64,000 nucleotides of DNA from the NCBI GenBank assembly GCA_037951105.1, contig JBAMJV010009052.1:1-64000 (forward strand), read 5' to 3'. The DNA is from Echinarachnius parma (taxonomy: Eukaryota; Echinodermata; Echinoidea; Clypeasteroida; Echinarachniidae). Both the position numbers and the translations under genes were made by a program. This document shows, in pieces, positions 9,740 through 20,456 of this stretch. Positions within the stretch are counted from its first letter, which is position 1. Each line of letters starts with the position of its first letter. The notes beneath the pieces were generated by a model that saw nothing but the letters and a program-made list of their open reading frames with translations, did not search any database and was not told the DNA's origin.

Positions 9740-10114
9740 AGGGATCTAGTTACTTTGTTGACATGTGCAGAAAGTGATGAATGGTTTGTATAATGTTTAT
9801 GTTTGGGATCAGATATGTCGTTTGAGTATTGTGTGAAAATGTCACGTTAAATGCATGGTAAATGGCCGAGTAATAAGCAAAAATGCATAGTGATATTCCT
9901 TACCGATTGCACTGACTTGTTACACTGTTAAGACTATCCAGTGGGTAGTTAAAGATCTGAACACTTCAATCGATAATATATTTCTAACGAAAGGGAAATG
10001 CACAAATCAAACCCGTTCCATGCTTGTATTGGTAATATGAATACAATAAGTTATGAGAGAACCACTAGATTGTTGAGGACGTTCTGTGGATTCGGACAAT
10101 GTTACTAGATCCCT
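9740..10114. mobile_element. TTAA MITE type P2, reverse orientation
   Basis: TTAA at 9736-9739 and 10115-10118 bracket the ends AGGGATCTAGTTACTTTGTT and CAATGTTACTAGATCCCT. Internal words (ACGAAAGGGAAATGCAC, GTGCAGAAAGTGATGAATGG) are the reverse complement of those in 6975-7346. Copy B: 46282-46655. Confidence 0.8.
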
Positions 10115-10118
10115 TTAA

Positions 10119-10258
10119 CTCTTAACGTGCCAGGGATGTTAATGGTCTATGGCATTTATGTGCATTGCAACTCGCAAAAATGCAAGCTTGGCACGTTAGG
10201 AATTAACCACTATATTTCTGATGAAGTTATGTGGATTGGGACAATGTTACTAGATCCC
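10119..10258. repeat. Partial second P2 end
   Basis: A duplicate of the P2 terminus GGGACAATGTTACTAGATCCCTTTAA ends at about 10262, following a small inverted pair around AACGTGCCAGGG / CTTGGCACGTTAGG (10125-10201). It looks like a tandem partial insertion. The 125-residue frame starting at 10127 crosses this boundary and is not considered a gene. Confidence 0.45.
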
Positions 10259-10262
10259 TTTA

Positions 10263-11149
10263 ACTGTTATACAATGAATAGTTCACTCTACCAGTTCATC
10301 ATCTTTCCTGTCAAATGTGTGTGTTATCCAGACGACTGGGTATCTATTGTCTTTGTTCAAAAGCGACACATTCCCCGCTTGTATAATTTCATTGATTTTG
10401 AATTCAGATTTAGGTCATATTTCCATATTTCATACATACTCCATAACACGAATATTACAAGTAAGTGTTTCAAAACATTGTTATTGAGGAGTTATCATCA
10501 ATGACATGGTAATTCATAAGCCCATTATGGCACCAAAAGTCCCGCCGAAACCAGCTGAAATACTGTGGCGTCATGTAGTGCGCAAGTCATCATTAGCAGA
10601 CGATGTCCGATATATAACAAACATATTTTATAGTGCCCTTTTTACATGACTTTGTTCAATCATCCTTGTTTATAAAGGAGAACATTTTTCATTATTTGCT
10701 CCTCTGCCTCACTCTTAAAAGCACTTTGCTGTTTGTTGACACATACTTTTCCCGTAAAGCATGCTAAATAACGTTATTTTAGTCTATCACGTCGCCCATA
10801 AGTAGCACACGCAGAACTGCAAAGTCAGCGACACCCGCATAAAAATGCAGCTGTGTACTACCCCTGGGTACGCCTTTGAACAGGCACAACAACACGCAAT
10901 TATTTGTTTTACTTGTTCCACTAATGCATATCAATAACTTCAGGGTTCATTGATAATATTACAAATATGTTTCCCTTTTGAAAACAACTGTTTTAATTAT
11001 TGTACAAAGAAACTAACAGCTTTCCATAATAAACCTTATAACAAATAATTTCTCCTATCGATCATGGGTAAACATTGTCCAAATTAATGTATGATGATGG
11101 TAGGTTAACGAAACTACCTCTCAGCTCCTCCCCACCCACTCCGCCATGT
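10263..11149. other. Intergenic DNA, no gene seen
   Basis: Unique-looking sequence, conserved in copy B at about 46800-47690. No exon, RNA or element structure is recognised. Confidence 0.55.
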
Positions 11150-11775
11150 CCACCTCCATCTAATCACTTTTTCAACAAAACATCACATGCACAATATTAT
11201 ATCATAAACTGTTGAAACCGATGAGTTTTAGAGAGCGCCCTCTTGAGTTGGACCGGCTCATTTTTAATGATAACAGACTTTTCATTCAGGCGTTATGTAA
11301 TGTTTAGTTTCTTTCAAGCATGGTGGAGTTATAACTATTAGTATGTAATGAAATTGTGCAGGTTCTGGTTACTAAAATTCAGTTTGACCAAACCATATTT
11401 ATTATAATGAAATATTTTTATACCGTTTTGTGATATCAAATATATGCCCAATATTTGTCAAAGAGTTATGTAGTTCATAACCAATGCAATTTATTTCCAC
11501 CACTTACTAATGGTTCCGTATGCGCATACGTTTGCGAGTGTGTAAATATTAACCCGTATGTTTGGAGACAATAGATTCACGGACGATGCGTTTGTCCTTG
11601 ACAAAAGGTAGTCTTTGTATGCCGACCCATGGACACACGTTGTAGTATGGTGAAGCTTTTTTTTCCAATTATACAATTTTTCTCGAAACATGTTTATCTG
11701 AACATTTGGTGGAATGGACTACTAACAATGTCACCTTTTATTTATAGGAAGTTTGTTTTGGAGAAGTGGTACCCT
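11150..11775. mobile_element. Relics of MITE types P1 and P3
   Basis: About 11150-11395 is a reversed 5' part of type P1 (GAGAGCGCCCTCTTGAG, GCATGGTGGAGTTATAACTA). About 11400-11775 resembles type P3 (ACCGTTTTGTGATATCAAAT to AGAAGTGGTACCCTTTG, compare 26129-26437). Copy B carries both, split by the 1.2-kb insertion at 47847-49068. Confidence 0.6.
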
Positions 11776-11884
11776 TTGCTACAATGACGATACAAACATG
11801 AACTGCGTCATTAACAGAAGCTTGCCTCTTTACAATATTGTAATAATTTAAAACTTACACCAAATAAGTTGTTATTATTTTATT

Positions 11885-12690
11885 GTATATTTATTAATTT
11901 ATTGATTGTGCAGACTATGCGGACACATTTCAATTCAATAAGGTTGTTACTTACGTTGTGGCAACATGCATGTGGTTATTACAATTTTGCCTCTTGTCAA
12001 TGTTTGAATTATTCAAACCTGTACACAAACATTTCGTGATTATAATTTCATTTTCAACTTCTTTTTATTTTTTATTGAGAGTGTTACTCAGGCAGACTAG
12101 TTAAGACTACATTCCGTTTGTTGCTGTTGCTGAGGCAATATAAAATTCCTTATTGCCACATCTTTGCTAAATCACTCATTTTTGTTATGTTATGTTATTT
12201 ATTGACACAGTGATACCCGGGCAGACTATGTCAACATGTATGACTCATTGAAATTCGTACTATAGCTATTGCAATATGAAATTAATTACTTATTTTTAAA
12301 GGCATACCTCAATATAATATATTATGTGACCGGGTATTAGCTAAACCCTGTCTTTGTCGGTAATTCATGTGTTCAAGACATTGGCATTTTAAGTTCACAT
12401 TATGATTGTAAAGTTAAAACAATCATATCTTCGCCGAATTTGTTAGCCAAAATCATAAAAATGAAAGCTTGTGATAGGGATTTATAATGGTAAACAAGTC
12501 TACGTTTAGATTTTTACCGACAAGTGCAGGGTTTTACTATAGCCGGTCACATATTCCAAACTTGCACCAACACATTTCTAAATTGGTAATTTTTAATTTG
12601 TTTTATTTCATGACAGCGTTACCCGGGCAGACTACGTAAACACATTAGAGTTCATCGAGGGAGTCGCAGCAGCCGTTTCCGCAAAGTACC
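11885..12690 (+). pseudogene. Array of decayed copies of a short terminal exon (candidate)
   Basis: Four related segments each follow a T-rich tract ending in AG: GTGCAGACTATGCGGACAC (about 11908), GTTACTCAGGCAGACTAG (about 12085), GATACCCGGGCAGACTATG (about 12212) and GTTACCCGGGCAGACTACG (about 12618). The last reads VTRADYVNTLEFIEGVAAAV and soon stops after KYQ, ending at about 12697; the third reads DTRADYVNMYDSLKF then stops. Another frame of the last copy is also open for about 42 codons, so the reading frame is uncertain. Both large copies carry the array. No parent gene is recognised. Confidence 0.3.
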
Positions 12691-12699
12691 AATGACTGC

Positions 12700-13400
12700 A
12701 CAGCAAGCTATGAGACACAGCAATACAATACAGGCTCTGGGATAATATACAGCTACTACACACTACAATGAGTGTTGCTTTCAATGTAGACTGCGATATA
12801 ACTACGCTCAATGTTCATGGGGGTCACAGGTGTATCGTTAAATCACAGTACAGCCAAAGTGACAATTTGTATACAGTATACATATGCTATGGGAAACAGC
12901 AATACAATACCAATTCTGTTTTGGATAGGGTTAATCTACAGTGACTACACAGTCTATTGGGATTCACTTTGAGAGTTGGCAAAATCAACAGGGGTACAGC
13001 AACATTGCGAACATAAATTACCGCCACAGTTGAATTACAGTGCCAACGACTAAACAAGAAGCTTTGAGAAATAGTAATACAGTATCTACAGGATTGGGGA
13101 TATTTACAGTCACTGCACACTACACTGAGCGCGGTAATCAATTCAGATTGTAGATTTCTTTAACTAACTACTTGGCCACCGAGTTGGTTGTGTACAAAGT
13201 CTATGGGGATTTCATAACCTCGTATTAAACAGGTTGATGCATACTATACAAGATTCCTTACTAAAGTTGGTCAAATCAAAGGGGTTGGAGTAATGTAGCT
13301 ACACTAGGGACAGTCGGTTTTACAGTCACTGCACCCTACAATGAGGTTAGTTATTGATACAATTAGTTTGGAGTTATCTAGAGTCAATGGACACTAAGTA
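12700..13400. repeat. Degenerate ~180-bp tandem repeat
   Basis: The words AGCAATACAATACAG, ATTTACAGTCACTGCACACTA and CACTACAATGAG recur near 12715, 12895, 13075 and 13320 with drift. The same repeats are in copy B at about 50460-51600. Identity between the two large copies changes sharply inside this array, at about 12950. Confidence 0.6.
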
Positions 13401-13736
13401 GGATTCACTTAGAACTAGAATGTTACAATTGAAGGGGTACAACTTTGTAGTACATGTATACATCATGGTACAGTTAGTAGAGCCTATTTGCCAAATCATT
13501 GTTGTATTACTGCTGCACATTACCTCCCATGAAGATGAAGAATAACAATAAAGATTCTCCTTCCATGCTTTCCGTTTTGCACTTCCAAACTTCCAGACAT
13601 TCTTTGCTTGTATAAACATTGAATTGAAATATTTTCCTTGTGTTAGTAAAAGTAGAGGGTGATAATAAGTTGTGCGAACAGTGAGTCCCATTCATGCCTT
13701 CCATAACAGACAAACCCTTTGCCTATGTGAACCAGT

Positions 13737-14053
13737 GGGGTGTTTCACAAATATCCTAAGTTGAATTTAACTCTAAGTTGGACTTGAACATTATGGAAAG
13801 TCACTAGTTTTTTTTGTAAATTTGTTGAACAATTTCTTTAAAATGCCTACTATTTGTTTAACAAAAAATCATTTACACTTTTTACAATCAAAGATGCTTC
13901 ATATCATTGATGTGAATTTGTGTTAAAAGTGTCAAATATTTGCATTTGGGCTCTTGACTATGTTTAATTCCGAAGCTACAAATTACCTGACCATAATTGT
14001 AAGTCCAACTTGTGATTCAAGTTCGACTTGGAATCTATGTGAAATGCACCCCC
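13737..14053. mobile_element. Foldback MITE, ~50-bp inverted ends
   Basis: GGGGTGTTTCACAAATATCC at the left end is mirrored by TCTATGTGAAATGCACCCC at the right end. Pairing continues through the CTAAGTTGGACTTGAA / TTCGACTTGG words. In copy B (about 51957-52889) this element is split by a TTAA MITE and its right end is duplicated. Confidence 0.7.
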
Positions 14054-14477
14054 GAGCCATTGGGTGAGCGCTTGTGTCAAGTCCTGCTAAAATCAAACAA
14101 ACACAAAGCAAATTATGTAGGATAGTTACCTACATTTATTGTGTATAATGCTGCGAATGGTTATGTATTTTTGTAATTGTGGATTATTGCGATATATATA
14201 TGGTTACAAATAGAGATAATATATACATGTATACATATTTCCAAGTCATTGTAATGTATGTTGTTTGCACAAAAATGAATTCGCATACATTTGCATAATT
14301 TGCATGAGCAGCTAATATTTTGAAATATTTTTCTAGCTTTTCTGATATTTATAATTATATTCCACATACTAAGAATCTTGCTCTACGATTGGTCAAAAGT
14401 TAATCACGTGATGAAGCATAGTTTCGCCCATCATTGATGGGAGAAGAAAACTTCGTTACACTCTGTAGATATCTTTG

Positions 14478-14539
14478 GTGAAAGTGTGTTGCACTCACTA
14501 GATAAAAAGTACTATCTAGTGAGTGCAACGCACTTTCAC
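14478..14539. repeat. 27-bp-arm hairpin
   Basis: Arms 14478-14504 and 14513-14539 are perfectly complementary except for one position; the loop is AAAAGTAC. Both arms contain GTTGCACTCACTAGATA or its reverse complement. Confidence 0.9.
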
Positions 14540-15053
14540 TGCGGTTGCATTGACTTGACTGTGGAGCTCGTGTGTGGCTAGTCAAATTCCGTACCCAAGT
14601 GATGTGGCGGGGTTCTCTATGCGCGCGAATTACAAATTTAATTGTATTCGTTGTGCATACACGTACGTAGCACACTGTTTCAAGCTCATACGCTATATGC
14701 ATGCACTGTGTATGCATACGTATCGTACATATTAGTATAACAGTACACGGTTAGGTTTGCTGCATTGTTATTGTTTAATTGCTTGTTCTGTTGTTCGACG
14801 TAAGATTTGAGTTCTAACGGAGCTGAAATGGAACTTTTTTTGCTTGAGAGTGAAAGTAAAGTGTTCCAAGATTATTGCGAATGCTGGAAACAACATACAC
14901 ATTGGACATTGGAATAACATTGATGTTGGTAAGTAGATCAAACCTAGTACTAGTAACAGCTGTAATTAAGACTTGTGTTAGACTAGGCCTGCTTATAGAC
15001 TAGATCTACCGTTCGATGTGGAATATAAAGCAAATAATCACCTTTTGGTTTCA

Positions 15054-15173
15054 GGCGATGGCAATCTATCACTTCCTCGGCGATCTGAATGTATACGCTA
15101 TCTTTCCTCAGCTTCGCTTCGGAAAGATAGCTACATCCAGATCGCCTTGGAAGTGATAGATTGTCCCATCACC
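15054..15173. repeat. ~53-bp-arm imperfect hairpin
   Basis: CAATCTATCACTTCC, GGCGATCTG and GCTATCTTTCC on the left are mirrored by GGAAAGATAGC, CAGATCGCC and GGAAGTGATAGATTG on the right, around TCAGCTTCGCTTC. Several small bulges are present. Confidence 0.88.
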
Positions 15174-15421
15174 TTCACCAACGGTAATTATTTGCTTACT
15201 ATTCACACAAAAGTACTATATTTGAAATGAATTTGCAGAATTTGCATAAATCTCCAAAATGTGCATAAATTTGCATAAATTTGCATACATTTTCAGAATT
15301 TGCATGAATCTCCACACCCAGAGCAGCTAATAATGTTGTTTATAAAACAGCTCTGGTGAATTCTGTAACGTGATTGGTTAAATCCTGTCACGTGACTATT
15401 CATTAAATTTCCACAAACATG

Positions 15422-15493
15422 CACGACCGTGCAAAACAGGGTGCAACCCCATGCATTACTCGTTTTGGTTGCGCAACTTTTTGCACGGCTGTG
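15422..15493. repeat. ~27-bp-arm imperfect hairpin
   Basis: CCGTGCAAAA and TGCAACC in the left arm pair with GGTTGCG and TTTTGCACGG in the right arm. The loop is about 18 bases. Confidence 0.8.
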
Positions 15494-15913
15494 ACGTCAC
15501 AATGCTTGTTTACATAGTTCGATCGAAGACGATCTTGCGAAAGTGATAAAAATATGATGGAAATTGCTTCATTTTGTAAATTATCTGTTCTGTAGTAAAT
15601 AAATGTGTGCAATTTCGTAAATTATATGGTATGTGGTTTGATATTGGGAAGTCTTGGAATGGGAATGCATACAATTCTTTGATAATTCTCACTTTTAACG
15701 AGAACATTTTCTGATTTTCGGCGACTGTGATTGATCTGCTGAGCTGCAGAGTCAAATTCTGAGAAGCGAGTGCAGAAGTGATGATTAATTTTGTAAATTC
15801 CTTAACAAATTCACACTCTAGAGAGTAGATAGACTGGGTTACTAATTGTGGCGAGTCTGTTTTCAATAATCCAGCAAAATGAAACAATCCGTGGTTGAGC
15901 TTAGTTTTATAAA

Positions 15914-15977
15914 ACTAATAATATAGCCTCGAGTGCAATGAATTTACACAATGCACTCTAGACAGTGTATTATTAGT
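15914..15977. repeat. ~28-bp-arm imperfect hairpin
   Basis: ACTAATAATA and GAGTGCAATG on the left pair with CAATGCACTC and TATTATTAGT on the right, with a central mismatch region. It lies near the right end of the copy-A insertion. Confidence 0.8.
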
Positions 15978-16010
15978 ATAGAAATATTTTTCTAATATTT
16001 CTGATATTTG

Positions 16011-17367
16011 TAACTTTTCGCACTGAAGTAATATATTTGTGTAATTTTATATATCTGTCACCATATCTGTCTCCAGTTTTATAAAATTGATTAATTTGTA
16101 TGAATGTTATCTTAGCTTATGGTTTTTCAGGGACTTACGAATACTGAATTCTCACATTATCTTAGTGAAGCTTTATTATTGCGGTGTGTTCCGGTGCAAA
16201 AAGGTAGACATTTTTAAAAATTTTACATGAGAAAATTATTTGCTAGACGTTTTCAATATTAATTTGGTGCATTTTTTTCTTCTACTTTTCTCATCTTACT
16301 AGGGACATTATTTATATTTTATGGTAGGTGCTCTAGAAAGATTTAAACAAATTGAATTCCAGTAGAAATTATTTTATGGTTTTAATGTTGCTGCATTATA
16401 AGCCAGCATTTTCAACCTTGAATTATCTGGTCAATACTACACTTTTATCAGTATGCAATATTTGGAAAATGTTACCAATTTGCATTTCGTACATGTAGTA
16501 CACATGTAGCTAAAATGCCGTCCCTTTTAATTTGGTGTTTACCATTACACTGTACTGAATGCAATATTTATGGCTTTAGATAACATGATGGTGTTAGGTT
16601 CGGTGTACCTTTTGCACCTTTGGTTATTTGGTATAAGCCATTTTATTTGCAGTCTATGTCACATTCTTATTGTCATTTGGTTGAAAAGTGTTATCCTTGG
16701 TGTATTTTGCAACACTAGAGTTAGCCGTAATCAGAGACAGTCAAAGTAACAAACCAATTCATATTGATATGAATGAATGAATTTAATTCGGTTTTAACGC
16801 ATTCCAATACGTTGTGCACCTTTTATGTGTTTTCACATTTGATCAGATTAAGTATGGGTTTAAAAAAATAATTTTTACTGTATAACTAATTTTAAAACCA
16901 GTATAATTTTATTTTTACATATAACTATATCAGACTGGTACCACTTTAAATTTGTAAATTAATCACAAAATTACAAAATAAGACGTGAAACTTGTGTAGT
17001 GTACATGTGACAGTAATTTTTGCAGAAAATTATATGTTCTCAATAATAATTTTAAATTGGATGTCTTCTATCTGGAAATTTGCACAATTCTTAAATTAAG
17101 GCAATTGTATTTAATGTGATGGTGATACATGTGTGTGATTAAGTAATATAATCAGTATTTAGTGAATTATAGAAAGTAACTTTGTTTGTTATCAATCGAT
17201 ATGTGTAGTATATGTTTTAGTTTAAACATATTAGTTACATTATGGATTAGATATGTTTGTTAGATTACAAATTAGTAGTGTATGTGTTTTTGTCACGATG
17301 GAACTTTTTGATCAAGTGTTAGAGTCAGTATTTAGCATAATTGAAAGCGATTTCAGTTCATGATTGA
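16011..17367. other. Duplicated intergenic DNA, no gene seen
   Basis: Matches about 53215-55045 of copy B at lower identity than the gene 1 block. At 16600-16740 it holds one to two units of the GTGTTATCCTTGGTGTA minisatellite that is expanded in copy B. Confidence 0.6.
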
Positions 17368-17608
17368 AGGGGAAGTTCAGTTTTGGTAGAGAGGGCGCTG
17401 CACAACACAATTTTTTCGTGAGGTAATGAAAAACTGAGTATCGAATTTGAAAGAACATGCAATTTTAGTTGTAGAATAAACTTTATTTGGTCAAAATCGG
17501 TTCAGAAATAGCTAAAATATAAATAAATATATCCGATCGTATTTAGTTGGGCCCTAAATAAATACGATGATTATTTGAAATTTCAACTTCAATTTGGAAC
17601 TTCAGTGG
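17368..17608. mobile_element. Type P1-related MITE fragment, copy A only
   Basis: AGGGGAAGTTCAGTTTTGGT, GAGAGGGCGCTGCAC and GGTCAAAATCGGTTCAGAAA are type P1 end sequence in one orientation; the other terminus is replaced by GGAACTTCAG. Copy B at about 55045 lacks it, going from CATGATTAATACAG into GTGGAGCCTCTCAG. Confidence 0.65.
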
Positions 17609-20280
17609 AGCCTCTCAGTTAAATATACTGTTTATTTTGCTAGTCAACATAGTTTGATACATACATTACTACCCTGATAAGACTACTTATAGTGTAGTGA
17701 ACAACGAGCATTCGTGACAACAACCAATTTGTTGATATGATATGCTATGCAATTATCTTTTTCTTCCAAATAGGGATGCCAGGTTACGGATAATTATAGT
17801 ATCGGAGTTGTAATAAGTTGCAAAATTGTTAAATGCATACTAATCGCAATGAGTAGGAATAGCTTTTAAAAAAAAGTAAATACAGATCATTTTGAGAAAC
17901 AAATTGAACCTTGACCTTGATCTTGAGCAGTCAGTGTGTGGTCGCGTTTTATCTGATGTCATCCATTGTATATACCTGTTACAATTATGGTGTATGTTTT
18001 TGGTTGGATATGTTGTATTATGTGTCAATGTTTATCACATGAATATGATACATATTGCACTGCTTGATGGTGAATTTTAATTGCAAAAGCAGCCATTTTG
18101 GTCGGCTTTTACGGTGACAGGAATATATTATATTTTTAGAATCCCAAATGAAAGCATTGTTGTACATGTAGTATTTTGTATGATATTTATTGTTGATTCA
18201 CTCAATATTATGAATCGAGCCTATCCACTATAATAGCACTGCAAATAAATAATACAATGGCAAATAAAACCATTATACTTGTCTTATTTATGTTTGTTTC
18301 AGCACTAATATTGGCATTCAATTATTTGGTTTGTACAGTGTAAATGTTTTGTTTATATCGTGTGCGTATGTATGGACGAAGAATTGTTTGAGAGTGTGTT
18401 CAGGTGTTAAAGGGAGAGTGTAGTCCTGGACAGGTCTAACCGGAGTTTAGGAACTTAAACTTTTAAGTTAGTATTCTACAGAGAGATCATACAAACCAAA
18501 TTTAAAGATAATTACTTTTAAGTCATCATTTAATATGAACAACGTAAATGTCTACTTTACAGGCTATTTTTTTTTTGACGGGGCACTCTTGACATTTGAT
18601 AGTTTCACGTATTTTTCATCAACAATTTTGAATGGGATGCTTGTTGATAATTATTTAGTAGAGAGATCATACAAAACACATTAAAGCCTTTTTGTACTTT
18701 GCTAATCATTTGTATGATTTATACGATTTGCTTGAATTATTTAATTAGTTAGTCAATCAAAAAATTGATAAACAAATCAATAAAGCAGTCGCACAATCAG
18801 TTGATAGCTTAATCATTAAGTTAATGAAAGAGTGGACGTATGAATTACTAAATGAATGAATGCATTAATGAATCATGAATGCAAACATGAATACAGTCAA
18901 TAAAACATGCACCTTTTAGGGACATCATGAGACCATGAAGAGTCTGTCTTGAGAAATCATTAGTTTCTTTCCATATTATTAGACATACAAATCTATCTCG
19001 TTCTGGAGGGGTCCTTAATATTATGACGTCATACTATAGCAAATTGTAAAAGAACCCTCGAAACATTAGCTGATTTTTCGGACTAGAACGGTATTATGCC
19101 GTTCCGTTAATATTAGTCTTGGCTGCACTGCTTTATTCCTCTTCTGAGATAATCGCAGATGATTGATTTGCTTAGTCCAAATATGACAAATTATATACCA
19201 TTTCATAGGTAGGTATGAAAATCAGCACAATCAGTTTTCCCGACTTATTGGTCGTTTTGTGGTGTAAGGTCACATATATGAATTATCTGAAAACAAACAT
19301 TTGTTGAGTACACTCGTTTGTGGGATGTGGGTGGGGCGCGGTGAGTCAGAGCAATACAACACGTATAAGGCTGATCTACAGGTATTTGTTCATAATTATG
19401 TTATAACCCCAAAATTATATTTCATAATTGCAAATAATAGGTTACACATGACTATTGTGTGGCAGTCGGTTATCAGTCAATAGGGGGCGTATTATTTGTT
19501 CAAGAGTACTGAGTAAACATACTTGGCAAACTTCGAGATATGGCTACTTTTACTTTACTCACTAACAATGTACGCCCGTGTACATTATGTGGGTAATAAA
19601 GGGACACCCAACAGTAAACTGTTTTAAATGCGCAGTAGCTAGATGTGGCGTATCCGCTGTCTATCCTCAATGCGGGCGGTAAAGGTCTAGGAAGGTTTCT
19701 GGATGAGGGGGCACCTTGTGTAAAACAGAACATGTGTGTTATGTACAGTATTATGTTTTACATCTTGGACTTACAGACAGGACAAAGCTCAGAGATCCAA
19801 CGCGTCAAAATCGAGCAAAAATGTTCTCGTCTTCCGAACCCCCACCCCCCCCCCCCCCCCCTCCCTGCCCAGCTTCGCCACCCACTACCATTGAAAGATG
19901 CCAAATATGATTACGTGCAGTTCTTGGCGTAGGATCATTACTACCTGCTATAACTTACATTTGTATCGATCAATGCATGTTCGAGAGCGTGTATTCGAAA
20001 TTCTCTGGATCGGACAGAGTGTTCGTGTCTACATGTTTAAGTTTACTAGGTAGGTATATTATTGAAATGCTATTTTTTAAATTTAAGATTCAATAAGGAA
20101 ATACGGCATAAAATAGCGAGGGATTATACAATTTAATTGAATGCAAACAAATGCGATTAATTTGTTTGAAAGTCTACACTAAATCCGAGGTTTGTCTACA
20201 TAACTTGACCACAATTTATACATAAAACAGTAAGACGCGATGAGAGAATCAACACATCGTTACTCACTTTACGGGCGGAT
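17609..20280. other. Intergenic DNA upstream of gene 2, no gene seen
   Basis: Mostly matches copy B (about 55060-57790), with local rearrangement at 18430-19250. A TTAAAGGGAGAGTGTAGTCC start at 18408 resembles a TTAA element end, but its partner end was not found. A C-run lies at 19846-19862. The reading frames at 19645-19932 reflect this simple sequence. No exon or RNA is recognised. Confidence 0.5.
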
Positions 20281-20281
20281 T

Positions 20282-20432
20282 TATAAACGTCCCTAAATTA
20301 TGGAAGTAAATGTATTGAATTGAATGAGTGTCGTTGTTGGTAAGAAATGGAGATGTAGTGAATCCCATTGGTATCGAATGTACTGCAAAGTTCAAATAAT
20401 GTAATTTTTCTGTCTACCTTATACAAAAACAG
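20282..20432 (+). promoter_or_regulatory. Putative gene 2 promoter and 5'UTR intron
   Basis: TATAAA at 20282-20287, donor-like GTAAGA at 20340-20345 and acceptor ATACAAAAACAG ending 20432 give a model of a roughly 30-base non-coding exon and a 93-bp intron. Gene 5 keeps the TATA-like box (57791) and intron. Start site and splicing are inferred. Confidence 0.4.
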
Positions 20433-20456
20433 GAACGCCACAGCCATCTAATCAAC

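Larger units (their letters stand above)
14353..16010. mobile_element. Hairpin-rich insertion, copy A only (~1.65 kb)
   Basis: Copy B runs straight from TTTTTCTAGCTTTTCTGAT into AACTTTTCACACTAAAG (about 53188-53225). Copy A inserts about 1.65 kb between two similar phrases, TTTTTCTAGCTTTTCTGAT (near 14330) and TTTTTCTAATATTTCTGAT (near 15988). Four strong inverted repeats lie inside: 14478-14539, 15054-15173, 15422-15493 and 15914-15977. Short frames at 15018-15230 and 15510-15887 show no domain; the first simply reads through a hairpin. No transposase is seen. Confidence 0.65.

Noticed and set aside
10127..10504. 125-codon open frame
   Set aside because: It crosses a MITE terminus, is not open in copy B at the same length, and has no recognisable motif.
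15018..15887. Open frames in the copy-A insertion
   Set aside because: One reads through a hairpin and the other has no domain; no transposase motif was found.
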